The notes under the pieces are model-generated. The model saw nothing but the letters and a program-made list of their open reading frames with translations, did no database searches and was not told the DNA's origin. From Cellulophaga sp. F20128 (GTDB lineage: Bacteria > Bacteroidota > Bacteroidia > Flavobacteriales > Flavobacteriaceae), in NCBI RefSeq assembly GCF_023015805.1, contig NZ_JALKBA010000013.1, forward strand, positions 1-64,000: a stretch of DNA of 64,000 bases. The letters run 5' to 3'. The stretch's first letter is position 1; each line of letters starts with the position of its first letter. Shown piece by piece: positions 44,674 to 54,675 of the stretch. The position numbers and the translations under genes were made by a program.

Positions 44674-46038
44674 ATGAACGAAAGACGAAATTTTCTTAAA
44701 AAAACAGCCATTGCAGGTGCGGGGATTGCCGTAGTACCTAGTGTAACCTTTGGAATGAATACCTCCAAAAAATCTGATTTGGTGCGGGTTGGTATAATTG
44801 GTGTTGGTTTAAGAGGTACAAACCACTTAAATAACCTATTGAGAAGGGATGATGTTGTTGTTACCGCTATATGTGATGTAGATTCCAATAGAATTGACTT
44901 AGCGCTAGAAGCAATAGCTAAGGCAGGTAAAAAGAAACCCAAAGTTTTTGGAAAGAATGATAAAGATTATTTAAACCTACTTGAGTTAGTCGATGTAGAT
45001 GCAGTTGTGATTTCTACACCATGGTTGTGGCACACAAGAATGGCAGTAGATTCTATGCGTGCTGGAAAGTATACAGGATTAGAAGTTTCAGCTGCTAATA
45101 CATTAGAAGAATGTTGGGATTTGGTGAATACGCATGAAGAGACAGGCTCTCATTTAATGATTTTAGAGAATGTAAACTATCGTAGAGATGTTTTGGCTGT
45201 ATTAAATATGGTGAAACAAAACGTTTTTGGAGAGTTGTTGCATTTTACCTGTGGTTACCAACATGATTTAAGAGGAGTAAAGTTTAACGACGGCAAAACC
45301 GCCTATGGTAAAGGAGTAGAATTTGGAGACAAAGGCATCTCTGAATCTGCATGGAGAACACAACATTCTTTGTTGCGTAATGCCGATGTGTATCCTACGC
45401 ATGGTTTAGGACCTGTAGCAGTTATGGCCGATGTAAATAGAGGCAATCGTTTTGTGTCTTTAACCTCGCATGCAACCAAAGCAATAGGTTTAAACAAATA
45501 TATTGTAGACAATGGGGGAGAGAATCACCCCAATGCAAAATTAAAGTGGAAACAAGGAGATATCATTACCTCTACGATAGAGACCTCTAATGGAGAAACA
45601 ATTATTGTGACCCATAATGTAAATACGCCTCACCCTTATTCCTTAGGATTTAAAGTACAAGGAGTACAAGGCCTAACGGATTTTGATTACCACACCCAAC
45701 GAATTCATGTAGAGGGTACAACCAAAGGACATGGTTGGGAAGATATGGATGCTTGGTTTGAGAAATACGATCACCCTTTATGGAAAAAGTTTGGTGAAGG
45801 AGCTACAGAAGCTGGTCATGGAGGCATCGACTTTTTTGTTATGAATGCATTTATAGAATCGGCTAAGGAGAATGTTGCCCCACCAATGGATGCTTATGAT
45901 GCTGCAGCCTGGAGTGCTGTAACACCATTGTCTGAGGTGTCTATAGAGAATAATGGAGAGCCACAAGATTTTCCGGATTTCACAAGAGGCAACTGGATTA
46001 AAAGAAAACCATACAACTGGATGAAGAATACCTATTAA
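44674..46038 (+). CDS. GH109-like NAD-dependent glycosidase (Gfo/Idh/MocA fold), Tat-exported
   Basis: A 454-residue protein with a twin-arginine leader (ERRNFLKKTAIAGAGIAVVPS). The NAD motif is VGIIGVGLRGTNHL. Instead of the usual EKP it has GLEVSAANTLEECWDLV, then MILENVNYRRDVL and YPTHGLGPVAVMADVNRGNRF. These match glycoside hydrolase family 109, whose members cleave alpha-N-acetylgalactosaminides and some other glycosides through an NAD redox mechanism. The ATG at 44674 fits the Tat motif; a TTG at 44647 is less likely. SusC begins 40 bp downstream. Specificity cannot be deduced. A decayed copy of its 3' end precedes the other SusC gene. Confidence 0.82.
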   Translation: MNERRNFLKKTAIAGAGIAVVPSVTFGMNTSKKSDLVRVGIIGVGLRGTNHLNNLLRRDDVVVTAICDVDSNRIDLALEAIAKAGKKKPKVFGKNDKDYLNLLELVDVDAVVISTPWLWHTRMAVDSMRAGKYTGLEVSAANTLEECWDLVNTHEETGSHLMILENVNYRRDVLAVLNMVKQNVFGELLHFTCGYQHDLRGVKFNDGKTAYGKGVEFGDKGISESAWRTQHSLLRNADVYPTHGLGPVAVMADVNRGNRFVSLTSHATKAIGLNKYIVDNGGENHPNAKLKWKQGDIITSTIETSNGETIIVTHNVNTPHPYSLGFKVQGVQGLTDFDYHTQRIHVEGTTKGHGWEDMDAWFEKYDHPLWKKFGEGATEAGHGGIDFFVMNAFIESAKENVAPPMDAYDAAAWSAVTPLSEVSIENNGEPQDFPDFTRGNWIKRKPYNWMKNTY

Positions 46039-46078
46039 CTAAATACAACTCAATTAATAACTAACTTAAATTAAATTT

Positions 46079-49000
46079 ATGAAAAAACAATTTATTTGTT
46101 TGATAACTATGATGCTAAGCATCATGCAGTTTGTGCATGCGCAAAGCGAAATTGTTACAGGAACAGTTTACGATGAAAATGGAGGTCCTTTGTTGGGCGC
46201 TTCAGTGATGGAAAAAGGAACTAAGAACGGAACACAAACCGACTTTGATGGTAATTTTACCTTAAATGTGGCGGGTTCAACTTCTGTTTTGGTAGTTACT
46301 TATGTAGGGTATGTGCCTTCAGAGGTTACTGTAGGTTCTCAAAAAGAAATTAAAGTTACCTTACAACCCGATGTAACTCAATTAGATGATGTGGTACTTA
46401 TTGGATACCAAGCTGTTAAAAGAAGTGATGTAACTGGTGCGGTATCTAGTATTAGCAGTGAAGCCATAGAAGGTGTGCCAGTGGTTAGTGTTTCTGCTTT
46501 ATTGGCGACACAGGCTACAGGTTTGCAAGTGTCTACCCTAAGTGGTGCGGCAGGAGCTAGAGGTGGTTTGGTAATACGTGGTAATACGTCTATAGGTGGA
46601 GATATTGATGCCAACACCGCATTTAGTAATCCTTTATATGTAGTAGATGGTGTACAAACATCTTTGGAAGATTTAGCAGGTTACAACGTGTCTAACGTAG
46701 ATTTCTTAGCGTCATTAAGTCCTAATGATATAGAGAGTATCGATATTTTAAAGGATGCTTCTGCTGCGGCAATTTACGGTTCTCGTGGTGCTAATGGTGT
46801 TATTATCATTAAAACCAAAGGAGGTAAGGCGCTAGATAAGCCAGAATTTACGTTTTCTTCTAGCTTGGGTGTTATGGTGCAGCCAGAATTAACAGGTATG
46901 TATGCCGGTGCTGCAGAAAGAAACGCAAAATGGAACATGTTAAATACATGGTGGGCCCCTTATGAAAGACAAGGTTCTCAAACGCCAATGGTATTATCTG
47001 ATAGTTTAAACCCAGCCTTTAATAACAATGTAGATTACCAAGGTTTGTTTTACAAAACAGGTATTTCTCAACAGTACAACTTAAGTGTTCGTGGTGGTTC
47101 AGATGAGACTAACTATAGAATATCTTTAGGGTACTCTAAAAATGATGGAGTTATACAAAACACTGGTTTTGACAGGTATACTTTAAACACAAATATTAAT
47201 TCTAAAGTAGGTTCTAAATTTAGAAATGATTTACGAATTAACTTAACGTTTACAGACAATAAAACAGGACAAGGAAACCCGGGTGGATATTCGTATAATT
47301 TAAACTCTGCTTTGCCAGTGAATCCAGCGAATATGAACTCTTCATTGTTTTATATTAGCCCAGCAAGAATTGATGGTCTAAAAGGAGAATTGGAAGAAAA
47401 GTTAAATACAGATAGAGCGATAGCAACTACATTTACAAACTTTGCAACCTTAGATTTGTTTGGTGGTCTTGCGCTTAATTCGCAGTTAACCTATTCCTAT
47501 TCTAGTAACAAAAAGAATTTTTACGAGCCTTCAATTACACGTTCTGCGGGTAACGGTTATGCCAGCTATTCACTGTACAACAGAAATAACTTGTCATCTG
47601 ATTTGTATTTAAACTACTTTAAGAATTTTGGCGATGACCATGAGGTAACTGCTGTATTAGGTAATAAAATAGACTACAACCAATATGAAACTATGTATAT
47701 GTCAGCTGCTGGTTTTGGTAGTGATGCTATTAAAGTAATTAATAGTCGTTATACACAAGATCAAATTTATGGCTTTACAGATATCAGTGCCAATGCATTG
47801 GTTTCTTATTTTGGACGTGCCAGTTACAAATACAAAGACCGTTATATTATAGGTGGTACCTATAGTAGAGATGGTTCTTCTAGATTTGGTGCCAATGTGC
47901 GTTGGGCAGAATTTTCATCAGCTAACTTTGGTTGGGAATTTTCTAAAGAGCCATTTTTAGAATCTTTATCTAGCTTTTTAGATTATGGTAAGTTTAGAGC
48001 CTCTTGGGGTATTAACGGAAAGCAGTTTACGGAAAATTACCTAAGATACAATGCCTATGATTTAGGATTTGGTGGTAATGCTTATTGGGCTAACCAATTG
48101 AATGTATCTACTTATGCTGGTGTTACGGGTATTGTACCAAATTACAACGCCATTGGTAATGATGAATTGTCATGGGAAAATTCTGAACAATGGAACTTAG
48201 GGGTAGATTTGGATTTATTTAATAGAAGATTTAATGTTACGTTTGATGCTTACAATAAGCTTACAGATAAATTGTTTTTTGATGTAAACTTCCCTGCTTA
48301 TTCAGGATATAACTCAGCAAAAGCAAATGTTGCAGGTATTCTTAATTACGGTTGGGAAACGTTTGTAACCTACCATGTTTTTCCTAGAGAAAACGATTTG
48401 CGTTTAGAACTAGGTTTTGGTTTAAGTAAAAACGAGAACTATATTGATAAGTTACCTAATGGTAATCAAGATTATATTGGTAGTAACTATGGTTATGTTG
48501 TAGGTAGACCCATAAACTTATATAAATTATTTATCAACGATTATATTATAGATGATCTATCTCAATTACCTGTGAACCCTTATACAGGGCAAGCATTAAC
48601 AGGTAAGAGTGCATGGGCTGCTATTCGTCCAGGATTTCCAATCTGGAAAGATTTAAATTCAGATTATGAATTAAATGAAAACCCAGACTTAAATTTGGTA
48701 CGTGAGTATTCACCGGTTCCAGATATTACAGGTTCATTTAATATTAACCTTAAGTATAAAGGTTGGTATTTTCAAGCCTACAGTCAGTTCTCATTTGGTG
48801 CTGATATTATGGATACAACAACCAATAGTTACTTAGATTCGTATGATAGAACAGGTGATTCTTGGGCAACTAGAGGTTTGGTAGATTTAAGCAACTTTAG
48901 TTTCTGGGAGCAACCAGGAGATGGTGCTGCTGGTGCGCGTTACCCTGCTTTATACCCAACTACGGGTAGTATTGGTGGTCCGTTTTACGGATTTAGAGGT

Positions 49001-49261
49001 GCTCAAACCTTATGGATAGAAAGTGGTGATTACTGGAAAGTTACCAATGCATCTGTTGGTTATACATTTGATCAGCAAAAACAGTTAAGAGGGACTGGTT
49101 TATCTCGTTTACGTGTGTATGCATCAGTTTTAAATCCATACCAATGGCAAAAATCGAAAGCGGTTCCAGATGCTTCTATGGTAGATGCTAAAGGGTATAC
49201 TTATGGTAATGGGTACCCACAATCTAAGACTATTACACTAGGATTTGATGCTAGATTTTAA
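46079..49261 (+). CDS. SusC/RagA-family TonB-linked glycan importer (module 2)
   Basis: A 1060-residue protein with a standard signal peptide (...MQFVHAQ), a carboxypeptidase-D-like domain (IVTGTVYDENGGPLLGASV) and a plug with DASAAAIYGSRGANGVIIIKT. The barrel ends ...KTITLGFDARF. It pairs with the SusD after 27 bp. The leader between the GH109 stop and this start is nearly the same as the one before the module-1 SusC, but the two proteins themselves are diverged. Confidence 0.93.
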   Translation: MKKQFICLITMMLSIMQFVHAQSEIVTGTVYDENGGPLLGASVMEKGTKNGTQTDFDGNFTLNVAGSTSVLVVTYVGYVPSEVTVGSQKEIKVTLQPDVTQLDDVVLIGYQAVKRSDVTGAVSSISSEAIEGVPVVSVSALLATQATGLQVSTLSGAAGARGGLVIRGNTSIGGDIDANTAFSNPLYVVDGVQTSLEDLAGYNVSNVDFLASLSPNDIESIDILKDASAAAIYGSRGANGVIIIKTKGGKALDKPEFTFSSSLGVMVQPELTGMYAGAAERNAKWNMLNTWWAPYERQGSQTPMVLSDSLNPAFNNNVDYQGLFYKTGISQQYNLSVRGGSDETNYRISLGYSKNDGVIQNTGFDRYTLNTNINSKVGSKFRNDLRINLTFTDNKTGQGNPGGYSYNLNSALPVNPANMNSSLFYISPARIDGLKGELEEKLNTDRAIATTFTNFATLDLFGGLALNSQLTYSYSSNKKNFYEPSITRSAGNGYASYSLYNRNNLSSDLYLNYFKNFGDDHEVTAVLGNKIDYNQYETMYMSAAGFGSDAIKVINSRYTQDQIYGFTDISANALVSYFGRASYKYKDRYIIGGTYSRDGSSRFGANVRWAEFSSANFGWEFSKEPFLESLSSFLDYGKFRASWGINGKQFTENYLRYNAYDLGFGGNAYWANQLNVSTYAGVTGIVPNYNAIGNDELSWENSEQWNLGVDLDLFNRRFNVTFDAYNKLTDKLFFDVNFPAYSGYNSAKANVAGILNYGWETFVTYHVFPRENDLRLELGFGLSKNENYIDKLPNGNQDYIGSNYGYVVGRPINLYKLFINDYIIDDLSQLPVNPYTGQALTGKSAWAAIRPGFPIWKDLNSDYELNENPDLNLVREYSPVPDITGSFNINLKYKGWYFQAYSQFSFGADIMDTTTNSYLDSYDRTGDSWATRGLVDLSNFSFWEQPGDGAAGARYPALYPTTGSIGGPFYGFRGAQTLWIESGDYWKVTNASVGYTFDQQKQLRGTGLSRLRVYASVLNPYQWQKSKAVPDASMVDAKGYTYGNGYPQSKTITLGFDARF

Positions 49262-49288
49262 TAAATTAACATTAAAAATTAAAGTTAT

Positions 49289-50830
49289 ATGAAAACTATA
49301 AATATAAAAATAATGGCTGCATCATTACTGGTCTTTTTAGGGACGGTAAGTTGTTCAGATCTACTAGATCAGGAGCCGGTAAGCATAACCCATCCAAATG
49401 TGTTTTGGGTAAATCAAAGTAATGCAGAACAGGCATTGGCAGGTTCTTATGCCTTGTTTAAAGAAACAATAACCTACCAAGCAAATTTTATTTATTGGGG
49501 TGAGTTGCCTGGGATGACGTTTATGAATAGTCGTAACTGGATTTCCGATTATATAGAAGGAAGTGGAAACTACGTTTTGGCATATAGAGACAGATCTAGA
49601 GACTGGAAAGGGTTTTATAGAGCTGCCAACTGGGCCAACACTATTGAAGGCTACGTAGATGGTATGGATGTAGATTTATTTGATACACCGGCAGAGAAAA
49701 ACAGAATTATAGGTGAAGCTGCTTTTGTGAGAGCGTTATCTTATTTTTACATGGCTCGTTTGTGGGGAGATGTTCCTATTATTACAGAATCTATAGAATC
49801 ATCTGACCAGTTAATTACTGAAGATGGTTTTGTGGTAAGTGTACCGCAATCTGATGAGTTATTGGTTTTAGAGCATGCATTAGAAGCGGCTAATAAGGCA
49901 ATAAGTTTATTGCAGTATTCAAATCCTGGAGCACCAGCTTGGGCTATTACGGCCAACAAGGCTAGTGCAGAGGCATTAAAAGCGCACATTACGCTATGGT
50001 ATGCGAGTAGGGATAATAACAATGCGGATATGATAGCGCAAGCTATTGAAGCTACAACTTCTGTCATTAACAATAGTAATGCGGAACTTATAGACTACGT
50101 TGCAGAGGGTGTTGCAGGTTTTGATGCGATGTGTATTGGACAATCCAAGACTGGTCTTTTTGAAATTAACAATAGCCAGGCTATGGGAGAATCTTTTAGA
50201 ATGAATGAAGGAGATGGTTCTTATACTGGTTTAACCTTAAATTATCCAATCTGGAAAAATGAGAACACAAACAAGAGCCCTATTATAGATCCAGATTTTT
50301 ATGGGAAACAGTTTATGGATTCTGATGTCACTAGAGATAATGATGTACGTAAAGACTTGTTCTTTTACGACTATGAAAGTACAGAAAATTCATTCCCGTT
50401 AAAGTACTCTCACCAGTCGCCAGATTCGAATTCAGAAGATGCCTATGCGCAGTTCTCAGAATCGAATATCTTAATTTTCCGTTTGGCAGATATGTATTTA
50501 TTACGTGCAGAAGCAAATGCAAGAAAAGGGTTGTTTGGATTGGCTATAGACGATGTTAATGAAATTAGAAGCAAGGCAGGTTCTTTAGATTACGCAGGTA
50601 CTTTAGATGAAGAAAATGTAATGAAAGCCATTTTTGACGAGCGTGCTATAGAGTTTGTTGCCGAAGGGCAATCAGCCTTTGATCGTATTCGTATGAATTA
50701 TTTTGAAGGAGTGCCTTGGGCGAATGAAGTTAGAAATCAAAAACAAGGTTATTTTTGGCCAATAGCTCCAGATATTATTTCTATTAACCCTCTTATTGTA
50801 CAACCAGAATACTGGAGAGGTGCATTATAA
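49289..50830 (+). CDS. SusD/RagB-family glycan-binding lipoprotein (module 2)
   Basis: A 513-residue lipoprotein (LGTVSCSDLLDQEPVS). Family features are GEAAFVRALSYFYMARLWGDVPIIT in the helical region, FRLADMYLLRAEANAR, and the C-terminal AIFDERAIEFVAEGQSAFDRIR with a final YFWPIAPD. It captures the ligand for the module-2 SusC. Confidence 0.93.
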   Translation: MKTINIKIMAASLLVFLGTVSCSDLLDQEPVSITHPNVFWVNQSNAEQALAGSYALFKETITYQANFIYWGELPGMTFMNSRNWISDYIEGSGNYVLAYRDRSRDWKGFYRAANWANTIEGYVDGMDVDLFDTPAEKNRIIGEAAFVRALSYFYMARLWGDVPIITESIESSDQLITEDGFVVSVPQSDELLVLEHALEAANKAISLLQYSNPGAPAWAITANKASAEALKAHITLWYASRDNNNADMIAQAIEATTSVINNSNAELIDYVAEGVAGFDAMCIGQSKTGLFEINNSQAMGESFRMNEGDGSYTGLTLNYPIWKNENTNKSPIIDPDFYGKQFMDSDVTRDNDVRKDLFFYDYESTENSFPLKYSHQSPDSNSEDAYAQFSESNILIFRLADMYLLRAEANARKGLFGLAIDDVNEIRSKAGSLDYAGTLDEENVMKAIFDERAIEFVAEGQSAFDRIRMNYFEGVPWANEVRNQKQGYFWPIAPDIISINPLIVQPEYWRGAL

Positions 50831-50837
50831 TTAAGAT

Positions 50838-51524
50838 ATGAAAACATTTAAAAAATATAATAGTATGAAAAACACATTGTTAATACTAATAACCCTTGTC
50901 TTTTTATCATCTTGTGATAGTGATAATACATACTTGGAAGATGGTGGCTTAAGTGTCGCCAAGGTAGATATGTCTACCGTAGACTTTTTTAGGTCGCATG
51001 ATCAATTAGATACCTTGGCTATTTTAATAGAAAATGCGGGTATGGAAGATTTGTTTAATGGTAGCAATACTGTATTTGCACCTAACAACCTTTCTATAAG
51101 GAATTATATCCTGTCTAATTTAGCTGAATTGAGAGAAACAGATCCTTTGGCTGAGTTTGGCTTAAATGATATTCCTATGGATACCCTAACCAAATATATG
51201 GGAGGTTATGTTTTTGATGGAAAAATCAAAAGAGAAAACATGACCCAAGAAGGACAAATATATACCGCTAAAAATGGAGAAGATAGACGTTTGTCTTTAG
51301 AGCCAGTTGCGGCATATACAAGTCAATTGGAAGAGTATCCAGAATATGTGTATTTTACGTATAAAGTAGGTACAGATTGGGATGCCTGGGATAGTAATAT
51401 CCAAGATGAAGATGAAAAAGACAGAAAATTTCAAATTAGAACCTCTAATATTGAATCCAATAACGGTATAATTCATGTGCTTCAGGGCAGTGGTCACACA
51501 CTGTTTGGTTATACTAGGGACTAA
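50838..51524 (+). CDS. Fasciclin-domain lipoprotein
   Basis: A lipoprotein of up to 228 residues (VFLSSCDSDNTY). The domain has fasciclin (FAS1) features: DQLDTLAILIENAGMEDL, then NTVFAPNNLSIRNYI and IIHVLQGSGHTLFGYT near the end. FAS1 lipoproteins often follow SusCD pairs and may help bind ligand or keep the complex together. Starts at 50838 and 50865 both give good signal peptides. The first leaves only 7 bp after the SusD stop. Confidence 0.75.
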   Translation: MKTFKKYNSMKNTLLILITLVFLSSCDSDNTYLEDGGLSVAKVDMSTVDFFRSHDQLDTLAILIENAGMEDLFNGSNTVFAPNNLSIRNYILSNLAELRETDPLAEFGLNDIPMDTLTKYMGGYVFDGKIKRENMTQEGQIYTAKNGEDRRLSLEPVAAYTSQLEEYPEYVYFTYKVGTDWDAWDSNIQDEDEKDRKFQIRTSNIESNNGIIHVLQGSGHTLFGYTRD

Positions 51525-51576
51525 TCTTTTTCTCAAAAAAGGACATAAATTAAGATAATAAACTAAAAATAAACAA

Positions 51577-52662
51577 ATGAAAAAGATACTATATTCTTTG
51601 CTAATTGCAGCTATAGCGGTTACTTCTTGTACCCCGCCAGAGGTTGGTTATATTAGCGATAACATTCACGCACTACAAGACACTATTTTTGTGCCTAGAG
51701 GTGTATTTCAGTTATCTACGGCACCAACAGTAGAGGGATCAACTTACCCAATGCATTGGGAGTTAAAAAGTGTTACAGATCCTTCAGGAAACGTAACTAC
51801 TGAATTAACAGACGAGCATGAAATTCTAATTTGGAAAGAAGCTTTTAATGGAGATACGGATACAACCCTAGCCCTTGCAGAGCAAAAGTTAGAATTATCA
51901 CAGCAGCCTACCATGATTCTTAGTGAATCTAGTGGAGAGATCGCTTTTACACAAGCATCTAAGTATGTAGATAATGATATTTTTCATATTAATATAAAAG
52001 CTTCTAATGTAAAAGGAGAGCGTGATTTAGATGATTTCGTTGTTGCAAAATTAGAGCCTTTTGCTCCTGTAGAATTTCCTACAGAAATGAGAGCTAGATT
52101 AAACTTGACTAAAAATTCTGGTGGTAATGATATTTTATATACCTCAGTTATCAGCAATGGTTTTGATGATGAGGTGCCCAGTGTTTTAGATGGTACACAT
52201 CCGTATATAACGGTAACTAAAATTAGTGATGAGCCAGCTTTAGGGTTTAAAGCAAAAATGATCATTACAGATAGTCATGATGTGCCATTGAACCCTGCAA
52301 AAGTTGTTTTTTACCCTTCTGGTGCCAATTATTTGCAAAATTACCATGACAATTCTGTAGAGACCGTAACAGATGCTACGTCATCAACATTTTCGTTGCC
52401 AGCACCGCCGTTTCCACAATTTGGTAGAACATATGCTTCAGGTAATAATTCGTATTTAATGTATTATTTAAGTACTGCAGATGCCTTTACAGTAGATACT
52501 GCAGCTTGGGAAGCTGAGCATGGTCCTAAAGATTGGTCTGCATATACAGATCCAGATACAGGCAACATTAATAATAGTGCTTATATCCGTTGGGGAATAA
52601 AAATTAATGATACAGGTACTTGGGAGCTTAAAATGAAAATTCCTTATACCAACGTTAAATAG
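51577..52662 (+). CDS. DUF5007-like lipoprotein of the SusCD operon
   Basis: A 361-residue lipoprotein (AIAVTSCTPPEVGYISDNIHAL). The opening GYISDNI and FVPRGVFQLSTAPTVEGST resemble the DUF5007 family of surface lipoproteins that accompany SusCD. The remainder looks all-beta. No enzyme motif is visible, so it probably binds glycan on the cell surface. It is the last gene before a strong terminator. Confidence 0.72.
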   Translation: MKKILYSLLIAAIAVTSCTPPEVGYISDNIHALQDTIFVPRGVFQLSTAPTVEGSTYPMHWELKSVTDPSGNVTTELTDEHEILIWKEAFNGDTDTTLALAEQKLELSQQPTMILSESSGEIAFTQASKYVDNDIFHINIKASNVKGERDLDDFVVAKLEPFAPVEFPTEMRARLNLTKNSGGNDILYTSVISNGFDDEVPSVLDGTHPYITVTKISDEPALGFKAKMIITDSHDVPLNPAKVVFYPSGANYLQNYHDNSVETVTDATSSTFSLPAPPFPQFGRTYASGNNSYLMYYLSTADAFTVDTAAWEAEHGPKDWSAYTDPDTGNINNSAYIRWGIKINDTGTWELKMKIPYTNVK

Positions 52663-52695
52663 TAAAACATTAATAATTTTGAGTTAGTTTTTTAT

Positions 52696-52740
52696 GTTTC
52701 CTAATGTTACTTTTTTAGTAGTGTTAGGAAACTTTTTTTT
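52696..52740 (+). terminator. Rho-independent terminator after module 2
   Basis: Outer stem GTTTCCTAA / TTAGGAAAC enclosing an inner TACT / AGTA pairing, then eight T residues. It ends the GH109-SusCD transcript. Confidence 0.8.
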
Positions 52741-52840
52741 AATGATACTCTGAAGTGTACGGCAATTATCATTGCGAGATCAGTATCAAATCAAGTGATT
52801 ATCACTCAGGGTGCCAATAAAATTTAAATTAGAAATCTAT

Positions 52841-53283
52841 AAAGAAACTTAATGTCAGTTCCAGTTATTTTTCGAAACGATTGAGCGGAGTGAAAATCAG
52901 AGAAAATTGTATCGAGAAAACAATTTTTTTGGAATGCAATTTAAAAGTTTCTCTATACAAATGCTTTATTCGCTATGGCTACAAAAGAATTCATTCAAAG
53001 TGACAACGAAATTATAATTTAAAAAAGAAACTTAATGTCAGTTCGAGTGATTTTCGAAACGATTAAGCGGAGTGAAAATCAGAGAAAATTGTATCGAGAA
53101 AACAATTTTTTTGGAATGCATTTTAATAGTTTCTCTATACAAATGCTTTATTCGCTATGGCTACAAAAGAATTCATTCAAATTGACAACGAAATTATAAT
53201 ATAAAAAAGAAACTTAATGTCAGTTCGAGTGATTTTCGAAATGATTGAGCGGAGTGAAAATCAGAGAAAATTGTATCGAGAAC
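52841..53283. repeat. Tandem ~183-bp repeat, 2.4 copies
   Basis: Units begin at 52841, 53024 and 53206 (periods 183 and 182); the last is cut short after 78 bp. Each begins AAAGAAACTTAATGTCAG, carries GATTTTC...GAAAATC inverted arms and ends with a TATCGAGAA box. Only a few bases differ between units. The third unit overlaps a spurious upstream extension of the next coding frame. Confidence 0.9.
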
Positions 53284-53358
53284 CATAAACCAAAATGCTT
53301 TTGGGATTTCGATATCGGATGTATAACTTTTTTTTTAAACAACAATAAACAACAGTTC

Positions 53359-54675
53359 ATGAAATACTTTTTAACACTAGTACTTGCTTTAGTTGTAAGT
53401 TTTGGTAATGCACAGAAAAAAGAAGAAACAAGTTCTTATGTTAAACCGTCAAGAACTGAAGTAATTATTCCTATAAAAAAGGAACAATTTAGAGAAGAGG
53501 CTTGCAAGCAAAGAGTGCAAGGTGGTAATCCACGAATGGTCAATGGCTATTTGCAGTTTGATGGTTCAATGGATGGTAACAGACAGGTAGATCCACAAAT
53601 AGCCGTAGGAGGTGGTTATGTTTTTCATGGAACAAACCTTGGGTTAACTATCTATGATAAAGAAGGCAATTATATAGATGGTGTTTCTCAAAACTGCTTT
53701 AATAAAGGCATAGATCCTAAGTTGTTTTATGATGTACACAATAAAGTTTTTGGGTTCGATTTGTGGAATCCCTGGGATGATAAAAAAAAGAAACCGGTAA
53801 ATATTGCAATTTCTGAAACCAACGATCCTAGAGGAGCATGGAACATTTACCCTGTGCCAGCACCAGGCGGAAGAGATGGTGGCGGCATTGGCTATAGCAA
53901 AAAATGGATTGGGTATTCCTTTCCAGGAGGAGATGATAGAACATTTGTGTTAAAAATGAGTCAGGCTAAGGCAGGTAAAACGGCTACAGTATATCATTTT
54001 GAAGGTACTTTAGGACATCCAGTTTTTACACAAGATGCTATAGATGATTTGTATTTCTTTAAAATAGAAAAAGATAATTTTGTAATTACTAGGGTAACCG
54101 AAGATGAAAATGGAGCTCCAGTTTGTGAGGTGGTTAGCACTAAAAAACACGGGTTGGAATATATGAATTATCCACCTAAATCACCACAAAAAGGAACGGA
54201 TCAGGTTACTTCTTCTGGGGATAGAAACCCTAAAAACTTAATTTTGCAAAGTGGTTGCATTTGGTTTTCACAAGCTGTTGATTACAAAGGTAATTCGGCC
54301 GTTCAATGGCATCAAATTAAATTGGATGGGAAAATTGTACAAACGGGGTTAATTAAGAAAGAAAACTCTAATTTTATACAAACCACAATAGGTGTTAATA
54401 AGAGAAACGATGTCATCATTGGATTTCAAGAAACCAATAAGGATATGTTTATTAGCCCAAGAATGACGTTTCGCTATGCGAAAGACAAGCCAGGGACAAC
54501 AAGAGCTGTAATTAGTTTAGGTGAAGGTACTGGAGCAACTAACGGCGTTGCATGGGGCGATTATAGTGGTAGTACAGTAGATGGCGATAATTTAATGGAT
54601 TTATGGACCATCCAAAGTATTGCAAACCAAGAAGGAAAAGGTGAAACAGTAATTGCAAAAATGCCTTTTAAATAA
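53359..54675 (+). CDS. Secreted protein of unknown function, possible propeller
   Basis: A 438-residue exported protein (signal MKYFLTLVLALVVSFGNAQ). I do not recognise the family. Visible features are a conserved-looking GNRQVDPQIAVGGGYVFHGTNLGLTIYDKEG near the start, then repeated strand-turn-strand units and NGVAWGDYSGSTVDGDNLMDLW at the end. These suggest a beta-propeller exoprotein. The ATG at 53359 is chosen because the 38 residues before it are translated from the 183-bp repeat. It sits between module 2 and the sulfatase operon. Confidence 0.75.
   Translation: MKYFLTLVLALVVSFGNAQKKEETSSYVKPSRTEVIIPIKKEQFREEACKQRVQGGNPRMVNGYLQFDGSMDGNRQVDPQIAVGGGYVFHGTNLGLTIYDKEGNYIDGVSQNCFNKGIDPKLFYDVHNKVFGFDLWNPWDDKKKKPVNIAISETNDPRGAWNIYPVPAPGGRDGGGIGYSKKWIGYSFPGGDDRTFVLKMSQAKAGKTATVYHFEGTLGHPVFTQDAIDDLYFFKIEKDNFVITRVTEDENGAPVCEVVSTKKHGLEYMNYPPKSPQKGTDQVTSSGDRNPKNLILQSGCIWFSQAVDYKGNSAVQWHQIKLDGKIVQTGLIKKENSNFIQTTIGVNKRNDVIIGFQETNKDMFISPRMTFRYAKDKPGTTRAVISLGEGTGATNGVAWGDYSGSTVDGDNLMDLWTIQSIANQEGKGETVIAKMPFK

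Noticed and set aside
52841-53283. CRISPR array
   Set aside because: The units are 183 bp with no short repeat-spacer pattern and no cas genes; they are tandem REP-like repeats.
53245-53358. 38-residue N-terminal extension of the secreted protein at 53359
   Set aside because: It is translated repeat DNA; the signal peptide begins at MKYFLTLV (53359).
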